Source: JAAYCT01 sp964499575 (lineage in GTDB: Bacteria; Bacillota; Clostridia; Saccharofermentanales; Saccharofermentanaceae). Taken from it: a DNA stretch of 64,000 nt. The notes below the pieces were generated by a model, which was not told the origin of the DNA, did no database searches, and saw only the letters and a list, made by a program, of their open reading frames with translations. The DNA lies in NCBI GenBank assembly GCA_964499575.1, contig CAZCLK010000001.1, positions 62,001 through 126,000 of the forward strand, in the 5' to 3' direction. Shown here in pieces: positions 51,113 to 59,700 of the stretch (position 1 is the stretch's first letter; each line of letters begins with the position of its first letter). The translations under genes were made by a program, and so were the position numbers.

Positions 51113-51162
51113 GATTCATGTCTTTTTCTGGTCGTTTTTCGACCGAAAGGCTGTCATGAATC
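51113..51162 (+). other. Nested hairpin between mscL and ilvN
   Basis: GATTCATG (51113-51120) pairs with CATGAATC (51155-51162), and inside it GGTCG pairs with CGACC across TTTTT (51130-51144). It may end mscL or form part of the ilvN leader. No T-box sequence and no Ile/Leu/Val-rich leader peptide is visible. Confidence 0.45.
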
Positions 51163-51222
51163 AGCCTTGTGTTGTACTCGCGTAAAAATAGTGATAGGTT
51201 TAAAAGAAACGGAGGTGCGAAA

Positions 51223-51723
51223 ATGAGGCATAATATATCAATTCTTGTCGAAAACCATTCCGGAGTCCTCGCTCGGGTAGCCAATTTGTTCGCCCGACGC
51301 GGATTCAATATCGAGAGCCTGGCAGTCGGGACCACCGCAAATCCTTCGATTTCGAGGATCTCCGTTTCCGTGGCCGCCGACGACGCGGAAATCGTTCAAA
51401 TCGTCAAACAGTTACATAAACTCCCGATCGTCCTCAAAGTGAAGCGTTTGGAACGTGATGCGCACTTCACCCGGGAACTGGCATTTATCAAGGTGACCTG
51501 CGACGATCAGACCCGAACACCGGTCCTTCAGATCGTCGATATTTTCCGGGGGCACATCGTCGATGTATCCCCCAAAACTGCCACGATTGAAATTTCCGGC
51601 GACAGTGATAAAATCGAAGCTCTGATGGAACTGATCACACCGTTCGGAATTCTGGAGGTTGTCCGCACCGGACAGATCTCCATCGAACGCGGCGACCGGG
51701 TTCTGTCTCTGGAAAGCGAATAA
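51223..51723 (+). CDS. ilvN: Acetolactate synthase regulatory (small) subunit
   Basis: Regulatory subunit giving valine feedback to acetolactate synthase. ACT domain HNISILVENHSGVLARVANL and RRGFNIESLAVG; the second half (VLQIVDIFRGHIVDVS) is the usual C-terminal domain. GGAGG lies seven bases before the ATG at 51223 (166 residues), preferred over an upstream start at 51169. The catalytic subunit ilvB is not in the window, so this is a split arrangement with ilvC 53 bp downstream. Confidence 0.94.
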   Translation: MRHNISILVENHSGVLARVANLFARRGFNIESLAVGTTANPSISRISVSVAADDAEIVQIVKQLHKLPIVLKVKRLERDAHFTRELAFIKVTCDDQTRTPVLQIVDIFRGHIVDVSPKTATIEISGDSDKIEALMELITPFGILEVVRTGQISIERGDRVLSLESE

Positions 51724-51776
51724 GACCCAATAATCACCCATAGAAAAATCACGGATACAAACAAGGAGGCATTTTC

Positions 51777-52778
51777 ATGAAAAAGATCTACAAGGATTCC
51801 GAATGCGACACCCGTGCACTGGACGGAAAGAAGGTCGCGATCGTCGGTTACGGAAGTCAAGGTCACGCCCACGCTCTGAACCTTAAAGAAAGCGGTGTCG
51901 ATGTCATCGTAGCGCTTTACGAGGGGTCCCCTTCCTGGGCGATCGCCGAGAAAGCCGGCCTCAAAGTCATGACCACCGCCGAGGCTACCCGGATTGCGGA
52001 CGTCATCATGATCCTGATAAACGACGAGAAACAGCCGGCTATGTACGAGAAGGATATACTGCCGAACCTTTCCGAAGGGAAAGCTCTGGCATTCGCGCAC
52101 GGCTTCAATATTCACTTCGGGCGCATTAATCCGCCCAAGAACATTGACGTGTTCCTGATTGCGCCGAAGGGTCCCGGTCACACCGTTCGTGCCGAATATG
52201 AAATCGGCCGCGGCGTACCGTGCCTTTATGCGGTTTATCAGGATTTTACCGGCAAGTGCAAAGATATCGCATTCGCATACGGCCGCGGGATCGGCGGATC
52301 GCGTGCCGGTCTTCTGGAGACCACGTTCCGCGAAGAAACCGAGACCGATCTGTTCGGTGAGCAGTGCGTCCTTTGCGGCGGAGTCTCCGAACTGATGAAG
52401 ACCGGTTTCGAGGTCCTTTGCGAAGCCGGATATGACCCCGAGAATGCCTACTACGAGTGCATGCACGAGATGAAGCTGATCGTCGATATGGTGTACAAGG
52501 GCGGCCTTTCGTTTATGCGCTACTCCATTTCCGATACGGCCGAATACGGCGACTATTCGATCGGAAAGCGCATCATCACCGACGAGACAAAGAAGGAAAT
52601 GACGAAGGTCCTTTCCGAGATTCAGGACGGTACGTTTGCGCGCAACTGGATCCTTGAAAATCAGTGCGGCCGGATGAATTTCAACGCCAGAAGAAGACTG
52701 GAATCCGAGCATCCGATCGAGAAGGTCGGAAAGGAGCTCCGGGCTCTGATGAGCTGGAACACACCGGCCGCTCAGTAA
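51777..52778 (+). CDS. ilvC: Ketol-acid reductoisomerase
   Basis: Class I enzyme converting acetolactate to dihydroxyisovalerate in branched-chain amino acid synthesis. Rossmann motif VGYGSQGHAHALNL (24-36); magnesium-binding region ETTFREETETDLFGEQ; 333 residues. The cofactor loop reads ALYEGSPSW (46-54). NADPH-dependent forms usually have a basic residue where Tyr48/Glu49 stand, so the acid suggests NADH use (inference). The ATG follows an AAGGAGG site. A terminator follows at 52806. Confidence 0.96.
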   Translation: MKKIYKDSECDTRALDGKKVAIVGYGSQGHAHALNLKESGVDVIVALYEGSPSWAIAEKAGLKVMTTAEATRIADVIMILINDEKQPAMYEKDILPNLSEGKALAFAHGFNIHFGRINPPKNIDVFLIAPKGPGHTVRAEYEIGRGVPCLYAVYQDFTGKCKDIAFAYGRGIGGSRAGLLETTFREETETDLFGEQCVLCGGVSELMKTGFEVLCEAGYDPENAYYECMHEMKLIVDMVYKGGLSFMRYSISDTAEYGDYSIGKRIITDETKKEMTKVLSEIQDGTFARNWILENQCGRMNFNARRRLESEHPIEKVGKELRALMSWNTPAAQ

Positions 52779-52805
52779 GTCCCGTCCGCTATTTGAAGCA
52801 TACAA

Positions 52806-52838
52806 AAGCGGCGCCCTTCGGGGCGCCGCTTCATTTTT
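52806..52838 (+). terminator. Terminator of ilvN-ilvC
   Basis: AAGCGGCGCC pairs with GGCGCCGCTT across CTTCGG (52806-52831), followed by CATTTTTTA. It lies 27 bp after ilvC, facing the end of dfx. Confidence 0.9.
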
Positions 52839-52853
52839 TAATGATTCGCTCGC

Positions 52854-53231
52854 TTACGCTTTCCAGAGGCCGTGGAGATTACAATACTCATAGACTTCAT
52901 AATCTCCTTCGGGGATGGAAAACCACGCAAGGGGTTCCGCCCCGGGCTGAAGGAATTCAACAAAAACTCCGGATCCGGTCACGAGAATGACGAACTCGAT
53001 GAAATGCTTTTCAATCATCGGATGAGGAACATCGCCCACGTCCACGCGAAGTTTACCGTCTTCGATCCGCACGACCGGTACATGCTTCTCTTTGGCGGCT
53101 GTGTCATCTTCTCCGGCAACCAAAAGCTTCATCGGCTGTCCGCAGCATACCAATTCCCCGCCGCCTTCATGAAGCAACGTGACAATGTTTCCGCAAATCG
53201 GACATCTGTAAATTTTCAGATTTCTGGCCAT
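52854..53231 (-). CDS. dfx: Desulfoferrodoxin (superoxide reductase)
   Basis: Reduces superoxide to peroxide without making oxygen. Centre I rubredoxin-like ligands Cys10, Cys13, Cys29, Cys30 (CPIC and CC) and centre II ligands His50, His70, His76, Cys117, His120 (EKHVPVV, HPMIEKHF, YCNLHGLW) are all present, so it is the two-iron form. 125 residues. It follows rbr by 35 bp with a strong AGGAGG site, third gene of a perR-rbr-dfx operon. Confidence 0.96.
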   Translation of the reverse strand: MARNLKIYRCPICGNIVTLLHEGGGELVCCGQPMKLLVAGEDDTAAKEKHVPVVRIEDGKLRVDVGDVPHPMIEKHFIEFVILVTGSGVFVEFLQPGAEPLAWFSIPEGDYEVYEYCNLHGLWKA

Positions 53232-53266
53232 GTCATACCTCCTTAATGATCTTCCTTAATATGATC

Positions 53267-53806
53267 TCAATAGTTCGTCGACTGCAGTTCAAAAAAGGCC
53301 TTCGGGTGATTGCAGACCGGACACATCTCCGGCGGTTTTGCGGCAATATGGATATGTCCGCAATTCCCGCATTTCCAAACAACGACGCCGTCCCGCTCAA
53401 AGACTTCGCCCTTTTCGATCCGTTCGGCCAAGAGGCGATAACGTGCCTCATGCTCTTTCTCAACCTTTGCTACGCCTTCAAAAATAGCGGCGATTTGATT
53501 GAACCCCTCTTCGCGGGCTTCCTGCGCAAAACGCTTGTACATCTCGGTCCACTCGTAGTTCTCTCCGTCGGCGGCATCGATCAGATTGGTCATCGTTTCC
53601 GGCACATCGCCGCCATGAAGTGCCTTGAACCAGAGCTTGGCATGCTCTCTTTCGTTTCCGCTGGTCTCCATGAAAATATTGGAGATTTGAACATATCCGT
53701 CCTTTTTTGCTTTCGATGAATAATACGCGTACTTGTTCGTCGCCATCGATTCACCGGAAAACGCCTCGTTTAAATTTTTCTCGGTCTTTGAACCATGCAA
53801 TTCCAT
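53267..53806 (-). CDS. rbr: Rubrerythrin
   Basis: Diiron peroxidase of anaerobes. An N-terminal ferritin-like domain (FSGESMATNKY, NEREHAKLWFKAL, VEKEHEARY) precedes a C-terminal rubredoxin domain with Cys146, Cys149, Cys162, Cys165. Start: GGGAG precedes the ATG at 53806 (179 residues); the open frame upstream into perR is not used. It lies 22 bp after perR and works with superoxide reductase downstream. Confidence 0.96.
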   Translation of the reverse strand: MELHGSKTEKNLNEAFSGESMATNKYAYYSSKAKKDGYVQISNIFMETSGNEREHAKLWFKALHGGDVPETMTNLIDAADGENYEWTEMYKRFAQEAREEGFNQIAAIFEGVAKVEKEHEARYRLLAERIEKGEVFERDGVVVWKCGNCGHIHIAAKPPEMCPVCNHPKAFFELQSTNY

Positions 53807-53828
53807 GTTATTGCTCCCTTCGTTTCTA

Positions 53829-54254
53829 TTATTTTTCGAAGCATTCCGAACAAACGCCGGAAGCCCGAACTTCATAGTTATGGATCTCAAATTGGTTGAG
53901 TATATCGGGCAAGCGGCACCCATCCAGGGCGAAATCAAATATTTCTCCGCAATGCTCGCAAATAAAATGCCCGTGTTGCTCCATGAACGCATCCAAATGA
54001 ACCTCGCCTTCGGATGCGCGAATCAAGCGAAGAAGTCCGGCTGCCTCCAGGGTGTCGACGGTGTTGTAGATTGTCGTCTTGGAAAGTGACGGGTTATCGC
54101 TTTTGAGAAAATTGTACACGGTATCTACGGTCGGGTGATTCCTGTTTTCGATTAAATACCTGTAAACGCCGATTCTTTGCGGAGTCAAGCGTATATTACT
54201 ACGTGCGAACAATTCAACGATGTCCTGAACGACCGTTTGAGAGTGAATGTCCAT
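53829..54254 (-). CDS. perR: Fur-family peroxide sensor PerR
   Basis: Metal-dependent repressor of peroxide defence. Winged helix (RLTPQRIGVYRYL, SLSKTTIYNTVDTLEAAGL). All five regulatory-metal ligands known from Bacillus PerR are present with a constant offset of three: His40, Asp88, His94, His96, Asp107. Asp88 (rather than Glu) is the residue that marks PerR against Fur. Structural zinc cysteines are Cys99, Cys102, Cys135, Cys138. 141 residues. It heads the perR-rbr-dfx operon and probably represses itself through the dyad at 54280-54292. Confidence 0.93.
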   Translation of the reverse strand: MDIHSQTVVQDIVELFARSNIRLTPQRIGVYRYLIENRNHPTVDTVYNFLKSDNPSLSKTTIYNTVDTLEAAGLLRLIRASEGEVHLDAFMEQHGHFICEHCGEIFDFALDGCRLPDILNQFEIHNYEVRASGVCSECFEK

Positions 54255-54279
54255 ACACTCTCCTTTCTTGTAATCTTTC

Positions 54280-54312
54280 CATTATAATAATGCGTACGCA
54301 TATGTTTGTCAA
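54280..54312 (-). promoter_or_regulatory. perR promoter with overlapping dyads
   Basis: TTGACA (54312-54307), 17 bases, TATTAT (54289-54284). A perfect dyad, CATTAT-N-ATAATG (54280-54292), covers the -10, and a second, TGCGTACGCA (54291-54300), lies in the spacer. The AT-rich dyad is the likely PerR site, though it is not an exact PerR-box consensus. Confidence 0.75.
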
Positions 54313-54343
54313 ACGTTATCCCGCATGTACCGCGCTCAAAGGA

Positions 54344-54892
54344 TCAACCCTTCCTCTTCTTTTTTTTATCTTTCTTACTGTCTTTTTTCTTCGCTTTCTT
54401 ATTCTCCAAAATCGATTCTTCCGGGATCTCGGGCCTCGGAATAACCGCTTTCGGCGTCGGAAGCATCGGTGTTTTTTTCAGCGACGGGCTCTTCACCGGC
54501 TCCAGTGCCGCTGTGTTCTTCGGCAGATCGTTTTCCGGCTTTTCGAGAATCAGATTCGCGAAAAAAGTCTCAAGTTTGTGAACGCCGCCTTTGTTGATCC
54601 GGTACCGGACAAATTTACCGGTCTTAACGGAGTCGACAAGCCCGCAGGAACATAAAAGGCTCATGTGATGAGAAAGCGTCGGTTGTGTGATCGAAAAATG
54701 AGTCAGGATCTCTTTTGCACACATTGCTCCGTTATTCGACAGCGTCATCATGATCTGAAGCCGGGAGGGGTCCGAAATAATCTGAATCAAGCCCGGAACA
54801 TCGTCTCCGGCGTCGGCCTTCGACAAGGAGTCATCACCGCTATTACCGATGTCGGAGATTTTACGCGTCTCGTCCGGTACAATTTTTCCCAT
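54344..54892 (-). CDS. ArsR-family regulator with lysine-rich tail
   Basis: 182 residues. A winged helix-turn-helix of ArsR type spans about 30-115 (DPSRLQIMMTLSNNG, then AKEILTHFSITQPTLSHHMS with LLCSCGLVDSVKTGKFVRY). Metal ligands cannot be assigned; Cys residues in LLCSCGLV are candidates. The tail is Pro-rich and ends in a run of lysines, unlike compact ArsR proteins. It lies 12 bp after the YhbD gene and is cotranscribed with it. Target unknown. Confidence 0.85.
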   Translation of the reverse strand: MGKIVPDETRKISDIGNSGDDSLSKADAGDDVPGLIQIISDPSRLQIMMTLSNNGAMCAKEILTHFSITQPTLSHHMSLLCSCGLVDSVKTGKFVRYRINKGGVHKLETFFANLILEKPENDLPKNTAALEPVKSPSLKKTPMLPTPKAVIPRPEIPEESILENKKAKKKDSKKDKKKKRKG

Positions 54893-54904
54893 TCCTTTAC
54901 TCCT

Positions 54905-55534
54905 TTACGAAATCAACTGGTCCTTAAGTGCATCTTCAAATTCGGACAGATTGGCACACGCGATTACTTCGGTATTTTCTTCCAAAAGGACCTCATCCTC
55001 ACCGCTGATCAACATCATTAACGGAATCCCCATTTTTCTTAAGAGGATTAACTGGTATTCCTTGCTGTTCTTCGCGGACAGATACTTTTCGAGCATTTTC
55101 AGGACCTGCTTTGCATCCTCCAGATAAATGCCGGATAAGCGCATCAGATGGTCGACGACATACATCGAAAACACATCGTCGAAATCCAGCTTCTCCTTGG
55201 TCGGAAACACCGATGAAAAGGCCGTAACGGTCAATTTGCTGACCATATTCAGTTTGACAAAATCACTCATCGGGATGAGAAAGCTTTTGACGTTCGCCGA
55301 AAATATTTCTCTCAGTTGATCTGCCGAAAGTTCCCCCTTAAGTTCCTGGATCTTCCCGACTCGGGCAAGGATTCGCTCTCTCGGAAAAAATGTCGCCTGT
55401 CCGGTGCGTGTCGCCCGATGAATGAACCAGGATTCCGGTATCAGGTTCATCCTTTTCCACCGGTACAGCGTCCCATAGGAAATTCTTGCGGCCCGGAGGA
55501 GGTCCCGCTTTGAAATCAATTCTTCTTCCGGCAT
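54905..55534 (-). CDS. YhbD-type (DUF4004) MerR-like regulator
   Basis: 209 residues of the DUF4004/YhbD family. The N-terminus is a MerR-like helix-turn-helix plus wing (ELISKRDLLRAARISYGTLY, WKRMNLIPESWF, TGQATFFPRERIL). The C-terminal part is helical, with an alpha/beta end (YQLILLRKMGIPLMMLISGEDE) of no known function. GAGGTG lies six bases before the ATG at 55534; a GTG at 55543 is less likely. A promoter of MerR-regulated architecture stands directly upstream (55587-55617), suggesting autoregulation. Downstream is an ArsR gene. Confidence 0.85.
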   Translation of the reverse strand: MPEEELISKRDLLRAARISYGTLYRWKRMNLIPESWFIHRATRTGQATFFPRERILARVGKIQELKGELSADQLREIFSANVKSFLIPMSDFVKLNMVSKLTVTAFSSVFPTKEKLDFDDVFSMYVVDHLMRLSGIYLEDAKQVLKMLEKYLSAKNSKEYQLILLRKMGIPLMMLISGEDEVLLEENTEVIACANLSEFEDALKDQLIS

Positions 55535-55548
55535 ACCATTCACCTCAA

Positions 55549-55585
55549 CAAAAAAGCTGAAGACGATGATTCACGTCTACAGCTT
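55549..55585 (-). terminator. Terminator of the zinc-ribbon gene
   Basis: A 12-base stem (55585-55574 with 55565-55554) with an eight-base loop is followed on the minus strand by TTTTTTG. It ends transcripts of the zinc-ribbon gene 77 bp upstream and lies beneath the start region of the yhbD-type gene. Confidence 0.8.
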
Positions 55586-55586
55586 G

Positions 55587-55617
55587 ATTGTACGGTAACA
55601 ATGTTACAGAGCGTAAA
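55587..55617 (-). promoter_or_regulatory. MerR-type promoter with 19-bp spacer and central dyad
   Basis: TTTACG (55617-55612), a 19-base spacer and TACAAT (55592-55587). The spacer contains a perfect dyad, GTAACA-N-TGTTAC (55595-55607). Long 19-bp spacers with a central dyad are the known form of MerR-activated promoters. A second perfect palindrome, GAGCGTAAACGCTC (55609-55622), covers the -35. Confidence 0.6.
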
Positions 55618-55661
55618 CGCTCAGATGGCAAGATTCTTGCCGGTTGGAGTCGAAAACTTCC

Positions 55662-56381
55662 TCAATCGAATCGGGCGGACAATTCATCAAGAATAATGTC
55701 GTTAATGTCCTCGAGACTTCCGGCATCGATGATATCCTCAATTACATCCGCGAATAAAAAATATGCCGCTACCGAGACCGCGATACTGATGATCAGTCCG
55801 ATTAATACCCAAATCAGGATTGCCCTGGACATCGATTTTCTGTTTTTATTCTTGCCGCCGAAGGCAAATACGAGCAATGCTATGAAACCGACGACCGGAA
55901 TCGACGCCAGGAACATATACCAGAAAGCCCCCGCCGTTGTAAACGGTCTGATTTCTTTCGGGGTGCTCTTCAAGGCTTCTTTGGCTTGCTTTTTCGCTTC
56001 CTTCTTGGCGGCCTTTTGAGTGGCCTTTTGGGCGGCCTTATCGGGAACCGGCGCGATTGCCGCAGGAACGGGTGAAGCCGCGATGATTGCCGGTTGCGGG
56101 GCAGGCGCGGAAACATTCTCTGAATTATACACAGAAGGCTCTTTGACTTCTTCCGATGCTTTTTCCGTCACCGAAACGACGGATTCCCTCGTATCTTCCA
56201 ATTCCTGTTCCACATAATCAACATTCTCGGCCGTCTGCTCAAAAGCCGCATCTGCATTTTCCTTGACTTGTTCTTTGATTTCTTCAGCCGCTTCGGACAC
56301 TGTTTCCATCATATTCGTTCCGCATTCGGGACAGAAGACTGCTGCGCCGGTAACTTCGGTCTTACATTTTGGACAAATCAT
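55662..56381 (-). CDS. Zinc-ribbon membrane protein
   Basis: 239 residues. An N-terminal zinc ribbon (Cys3, Cys6, Cys17, Cys20 in CPKC and CPECG) is followed by an acidic segment, an Ala/Pro and Ala/Lys-rich linker (AAQKATQKAAKKEAKKQAK) and two membrane helices near the C-terminus (WYMFLASIPVVGFIALLVF and ILIWVLIGLIISIAVSVAA). No enzyme motif is seen. Such zinc-ribbon/TM proteins are common in Firmicutes with unknown function. It has its own extended -10 promoter and a terminator. Confidence 0.75.
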   Translation of the reverse strand: MICPKCKTEVTGAAVFCPECGTNMMETVSEAAEEIKEQVKENADAAFEQTAENVDYVEQELEDTRESVVSVTEKASEEVKEPSVYNSENVSAPAPQPAIIAASPVPAAIAPVPDKAAQKATQKAAKKEAKKQAKEALKSTPKEIRPFTTAGAFWYMFLASIPVVGFIALLVFAFGGKNKNRKSMSRAILIWVLIGLIISIAVSVAAYFLFADVIEDIIDAGSLEDINDIILDELSARFD

Positions 56382-56422
56382 TCCTTTCCCTCCTTTATCT
56401 TTTCCACAACATGATATGGATA

Positions 56423-56431
56423 ATTATATCA
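56423..56431 (-). promoter_or_regulatory. Promoter of the zinc-ribbon gene (extended -10)
   Basis: TGATATAAT read leftwards, a perfect -10 with TGn extension, 42 bases before the ATG; no clear -35. Confidence 0.6.
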
Positions 56432-56474
56432 CATCAGCCTTGATTTATTCAGTAAAAAACAACCGGATAAATCA

Positions 56475-56518
56475 TAATAAAAAAGAAACCCTTCACCGGA
56501 TTTGCTCTCCGGCAAAGG
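56475..56518 (-). terminator. Terminator of tRNA-Val
   Basis: CCTTTGCCGG (56518-56509) pairs with CCGGTGAAGG (56499-56490) with two wobble pairs, followed by GTTTCTTTTTT. It lies 12 bases after the tRNA CCA end. Confidence 0.8.
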
Positions 56519-56530
56519 ATCCCGTAGGTC

Positions 56531-56607
56531 TGGTGGGTAGTAATGGACTCGAACCATCGACCCCTTGCATGTCAAGCAAGTACTCTAACCAGCTGAGCTA
56601 ACCACCC
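56531..56607 (-). tRNA. tRNA-Val (anticodon GAC)
   Basis: 77 nt with encoded CCA. The acceptor arms GGGTGGT and ACTACCC pair, with one G-U. The D-arm TTAGCTCAGCTGGTTAGAG, the anticodon stem CTTGC/GCAAG with loop TTGACAT, and the T-arm GGTTCGAGTCC are all regular. The anticodon GAC reads GUC and GUU valine codons. It is a single-gene transcript with its own promoter and terminator. Confidence 0.97.
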
Positions 56608-56619
56608 AAACGCTTAATG

Positions 56620-56648
56620 ATTATACTTAAAAAAAACCCGGCTGTCCA
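56620..56648 (-). promoter_or_regulatory. Promoter of tRNA-Val
   Basis: TGGACA (56648-56643), a 17-base spacer and a perfect TATAAT (56625-56620), 13 bases before the mature tRNA 5' end. Confidence 0.8.
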
Positions 56649-56700
56649 TAGCAAAAAAAGCATTTCCTTTGGGCGGAATCCGATCGGACATACGCGTTCG

Positions 56701-59700
56701 TTATTCGAGAATCGTTCCCTTAACGATGACGAATTGTCCGGGCAGAAGCGTCAATCGTCCGCTTTGGTTCCTGCGTTTTGCGGATGCGATCCTTTCGCCG
56801 GTATCAGAATATTGATCGACGGTGATCTGATCGAGGCGATACTGTGTTTCGATACGGAATTGTCTCGTTTGGTCGCCGGTATTGGTAACAATGATGCATA
56901 TGGAATTACCTTCGATGTAAGCAAACGCACCGGTATCCTGTGCTGTCATGCCGGTTTTCTCAGAGGATTGCTCTTCGTCTGCCGGAACGGGAGAAACCGC
57001 GGAAATATTCAGCGGTGATCCGGAAATGGAAACGTTCAGAGCCGAAACGCAGGAAAAAAGCGTCCTGACATTGTCTTCGACAATTCCGCTTTCCCGGATT
57101 CCGAGCGCCTCCGACGCGATAAAATCAGCCTTCCCGAAATCATAGAAACTATCCGTCCCCGACAGGTCGGCACAAATCACCGATGTGCGATGCCCGAGGT
57201 CATGGAGGAAAAAGTCGACATACGCAGCCGCAGTTACGACGGTATTGGTTTTTCTGATCCCGCCCGACACCTCTTCATCCGTCAGAATGCGAAAATTTGC
57301 CGAGCCGATCCATTCCCCTACGTTTTCTCTCGGGCGCGACAGGATTCTGGGAATCCGATCGTAATAATCCAGATAACCTGCCGTTATTATACCCGCGGGT
57401 ACGGCAGGCTCCGGGTCCGGCTCCGGCTGCTCGAACACGGTCAATCCGTCGATGAACAGGGCTGTTGAATGAAAATCCGCAAGAGACAGCATGGATCCGC
57501 CCGAATAATTCATACCGTCCAGGAAAAGGATCCGATCCTTTATATCCAGGTAATGCGGTGAAGATTTAATAATGTTGATGATAAAATCAACAAAAGCGCC
57601 TTTTTGAAGATCGGTTTTGAACAGGCTCGCTGTGTCGGAAATTTCGAAAACAATTCGTTCGAATTGCGCACTCCACGGTACCGCGGTACCGTTTTCTATG
57701 CGCATTTTCCCGTAAGGGTCGGATATGCTGCCGCACAGATATTCCATCAGATGCTCGATTTGCTCCTGTCCGACCGATGATTCAATCACCAGCCACGGGT
57801 TCGCCTTTGCGTATCGAGTCAGCACCAGAGATTGTTCAATCGATACACAACCCGGCGTCTCATATCCACGCCCGTCTATGTTTCTTCCGCCTTCGTTGCC
57901 GATCGGATCGTAGTAAGAATCCGACGATATATCGGGTAATCCGAAGGAGATGTTCGACAACCGTAAATAACTCGGATGAAGATCAAGAATCATATCCTGG
58001 TATTCCACGGGTATCGATTCCGAAGCAAATCGATCGGGACCGAAGAACACCTTATCAATAAACAGTTCTCCTTTCCCCGAGTAACCGATATTTAATCGAA
58101 TGTCTCCGGCATCGTCCCCGCATGCTTCCGCGGGAAGAACGAGCACAGCCGAATAGTGTCTCCAGTTATTTCCCACTTCGGAAAAAACAGTTCCGACGGA
58201 ATCAAAATCGCCGGATAGCCACACCATAACCTCTTTATCCGTCATGTCGTTTTGCTTGAGCCATACTTCAATACGGTAAAATGTCTTTTCGTATAAGTCG
58301 CGCGAGCCCTCCTTTGAAAGGACTTGAGAAACGAACCGCGCGTCGGCATAATCGCCTTTGGGTTCCGCGTATAATTTCAAAGAAGAATCCCCGCCCGAAG
58401 GAGGAGCATCATCCGAAATCTGCGCCGCCGCATCACTGCCGAACAATTGCCACAATCCGTCTGAGGATTTTTGGCTCACTCCGTCAAATACCGCTTCCTG
58501 ATGTGTAAGAAAACACATGTCTCCGGCTGCGATCCGGGTATCCGTCAAATGCTCTCCGTATTCAACCCGGGTCAACAAGCGGGTTGAATAAAAGGCTCCG
58601 TCACGAAACAGGACGACCCTTCCGTCCGACGATCGGCCGAATACTTTCACGGGCGCAGTTGACGGAGCGTATAATTCCTTCCACACGAGATGATCTTCGG
58701 AAAGAATATACGTTTTTCCGTCCTCAGTCAGCAATAACACCTCGCCGGAAAGATCAACCATGACCGATTGAGGTACCGCGATCTCTCCCCGTTCTGTTGC
58801 GGTCTGATATCCCGAAAATGCAAAACGTCCGGTATCGGTGTCGTACGCTCCGAACGCGATTTCTCCGGAGTCTCCGACGACAATATATTTCCCGTCATGA
58901 TACGTCGCGCACAAAAGGTCCGCTGAGCTTTCGGGAAATGGTTTTTCACTGTCGTCGAGAGGTCTGAACAAAAGACCGTTGGACGTTGTGAGCATTGCTT
59001 TGTTCGCCCCGATCAACAGGGCTGTGCCCCCGTCACTGACGGCGGCAAGTATATCCGATCGCACTTGATTTTCGATCGTAATCACAACCCCGTCGCAATA
59101 CGACAGTATCGTGCCCCCGTCGCCTGCGGCGAGAATGACTTTCCCCACCGAGGTGACGGCTCTGGGCGATTCCTCGATTGCGACCTCCGGACTTTCGGAA
59201 TTGAAATTCTTGCCGTCGGTTGAGGTGAATATCGACCAGTTTTCCGTTAGCACATTGAATCGGCCTCCCGCTTCGGACGCGGCAATAAGCGGTGCGTGCA
59301 CCGGAAGGTCAAAGATTCTCCTGGACGCAGTCGTTATATCCGTTATACACTGTCCGTTCCTCGAAAAAGCGAGCGTGTTGCCGGACGATGAGACGATAAA
59401 GCTTATTTCCGGGTCTGTCTCGGTCAACCCTTCCATTCTGGTTTGCGGACCGAATTGGCTTTCCTTAAAATCAACGACATCGGACAATAGTTTTTGAACC
59501 ATTTTGCCCTGCTCATCCAAGGACATAATCCGAACGGTCCCTCCCACAAAACTCCCGTCCGAGTAAGCCCTGCCGCTCTGAGCGTCCTGAAGCAGATAGA
59601 CATAATCTTCCGAGCCCTCAAACACGGTAAACAACTGATCGTTCGTGATATTCTCAAAGGAGCTCCCCGCAACCATGTTCGGGGTCGACAATTTGTTTAC

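Noticed and set aside
51097..51222. T-box or leader-peptide attenuator before ilvN
   Set aside because: No GGGTGGNACCGC-type motif and no run of branched-chain codons is present.
51528..52805. 425-codon open frame on the minus strand
   Set aside because: It is fully antisense to ilvN and ilvC, has no recognisable domain and no ribosome site; it is a shadow of codon bias.
55549..55585. Transcription attenuator in the yhbD leader
   Set aside because: The predicted transcript start from the -10 at 55587-55592 falls inside the 5' arm, so the hairpin cannot fully form in that messenger; it is better read as the terminator of the preceding gene.
56531..56607. Integration site at tRNA-Val
   Set aside because: No duplicated tRNA 3' end and no integrase gene could be found nearby, so no att site is called.
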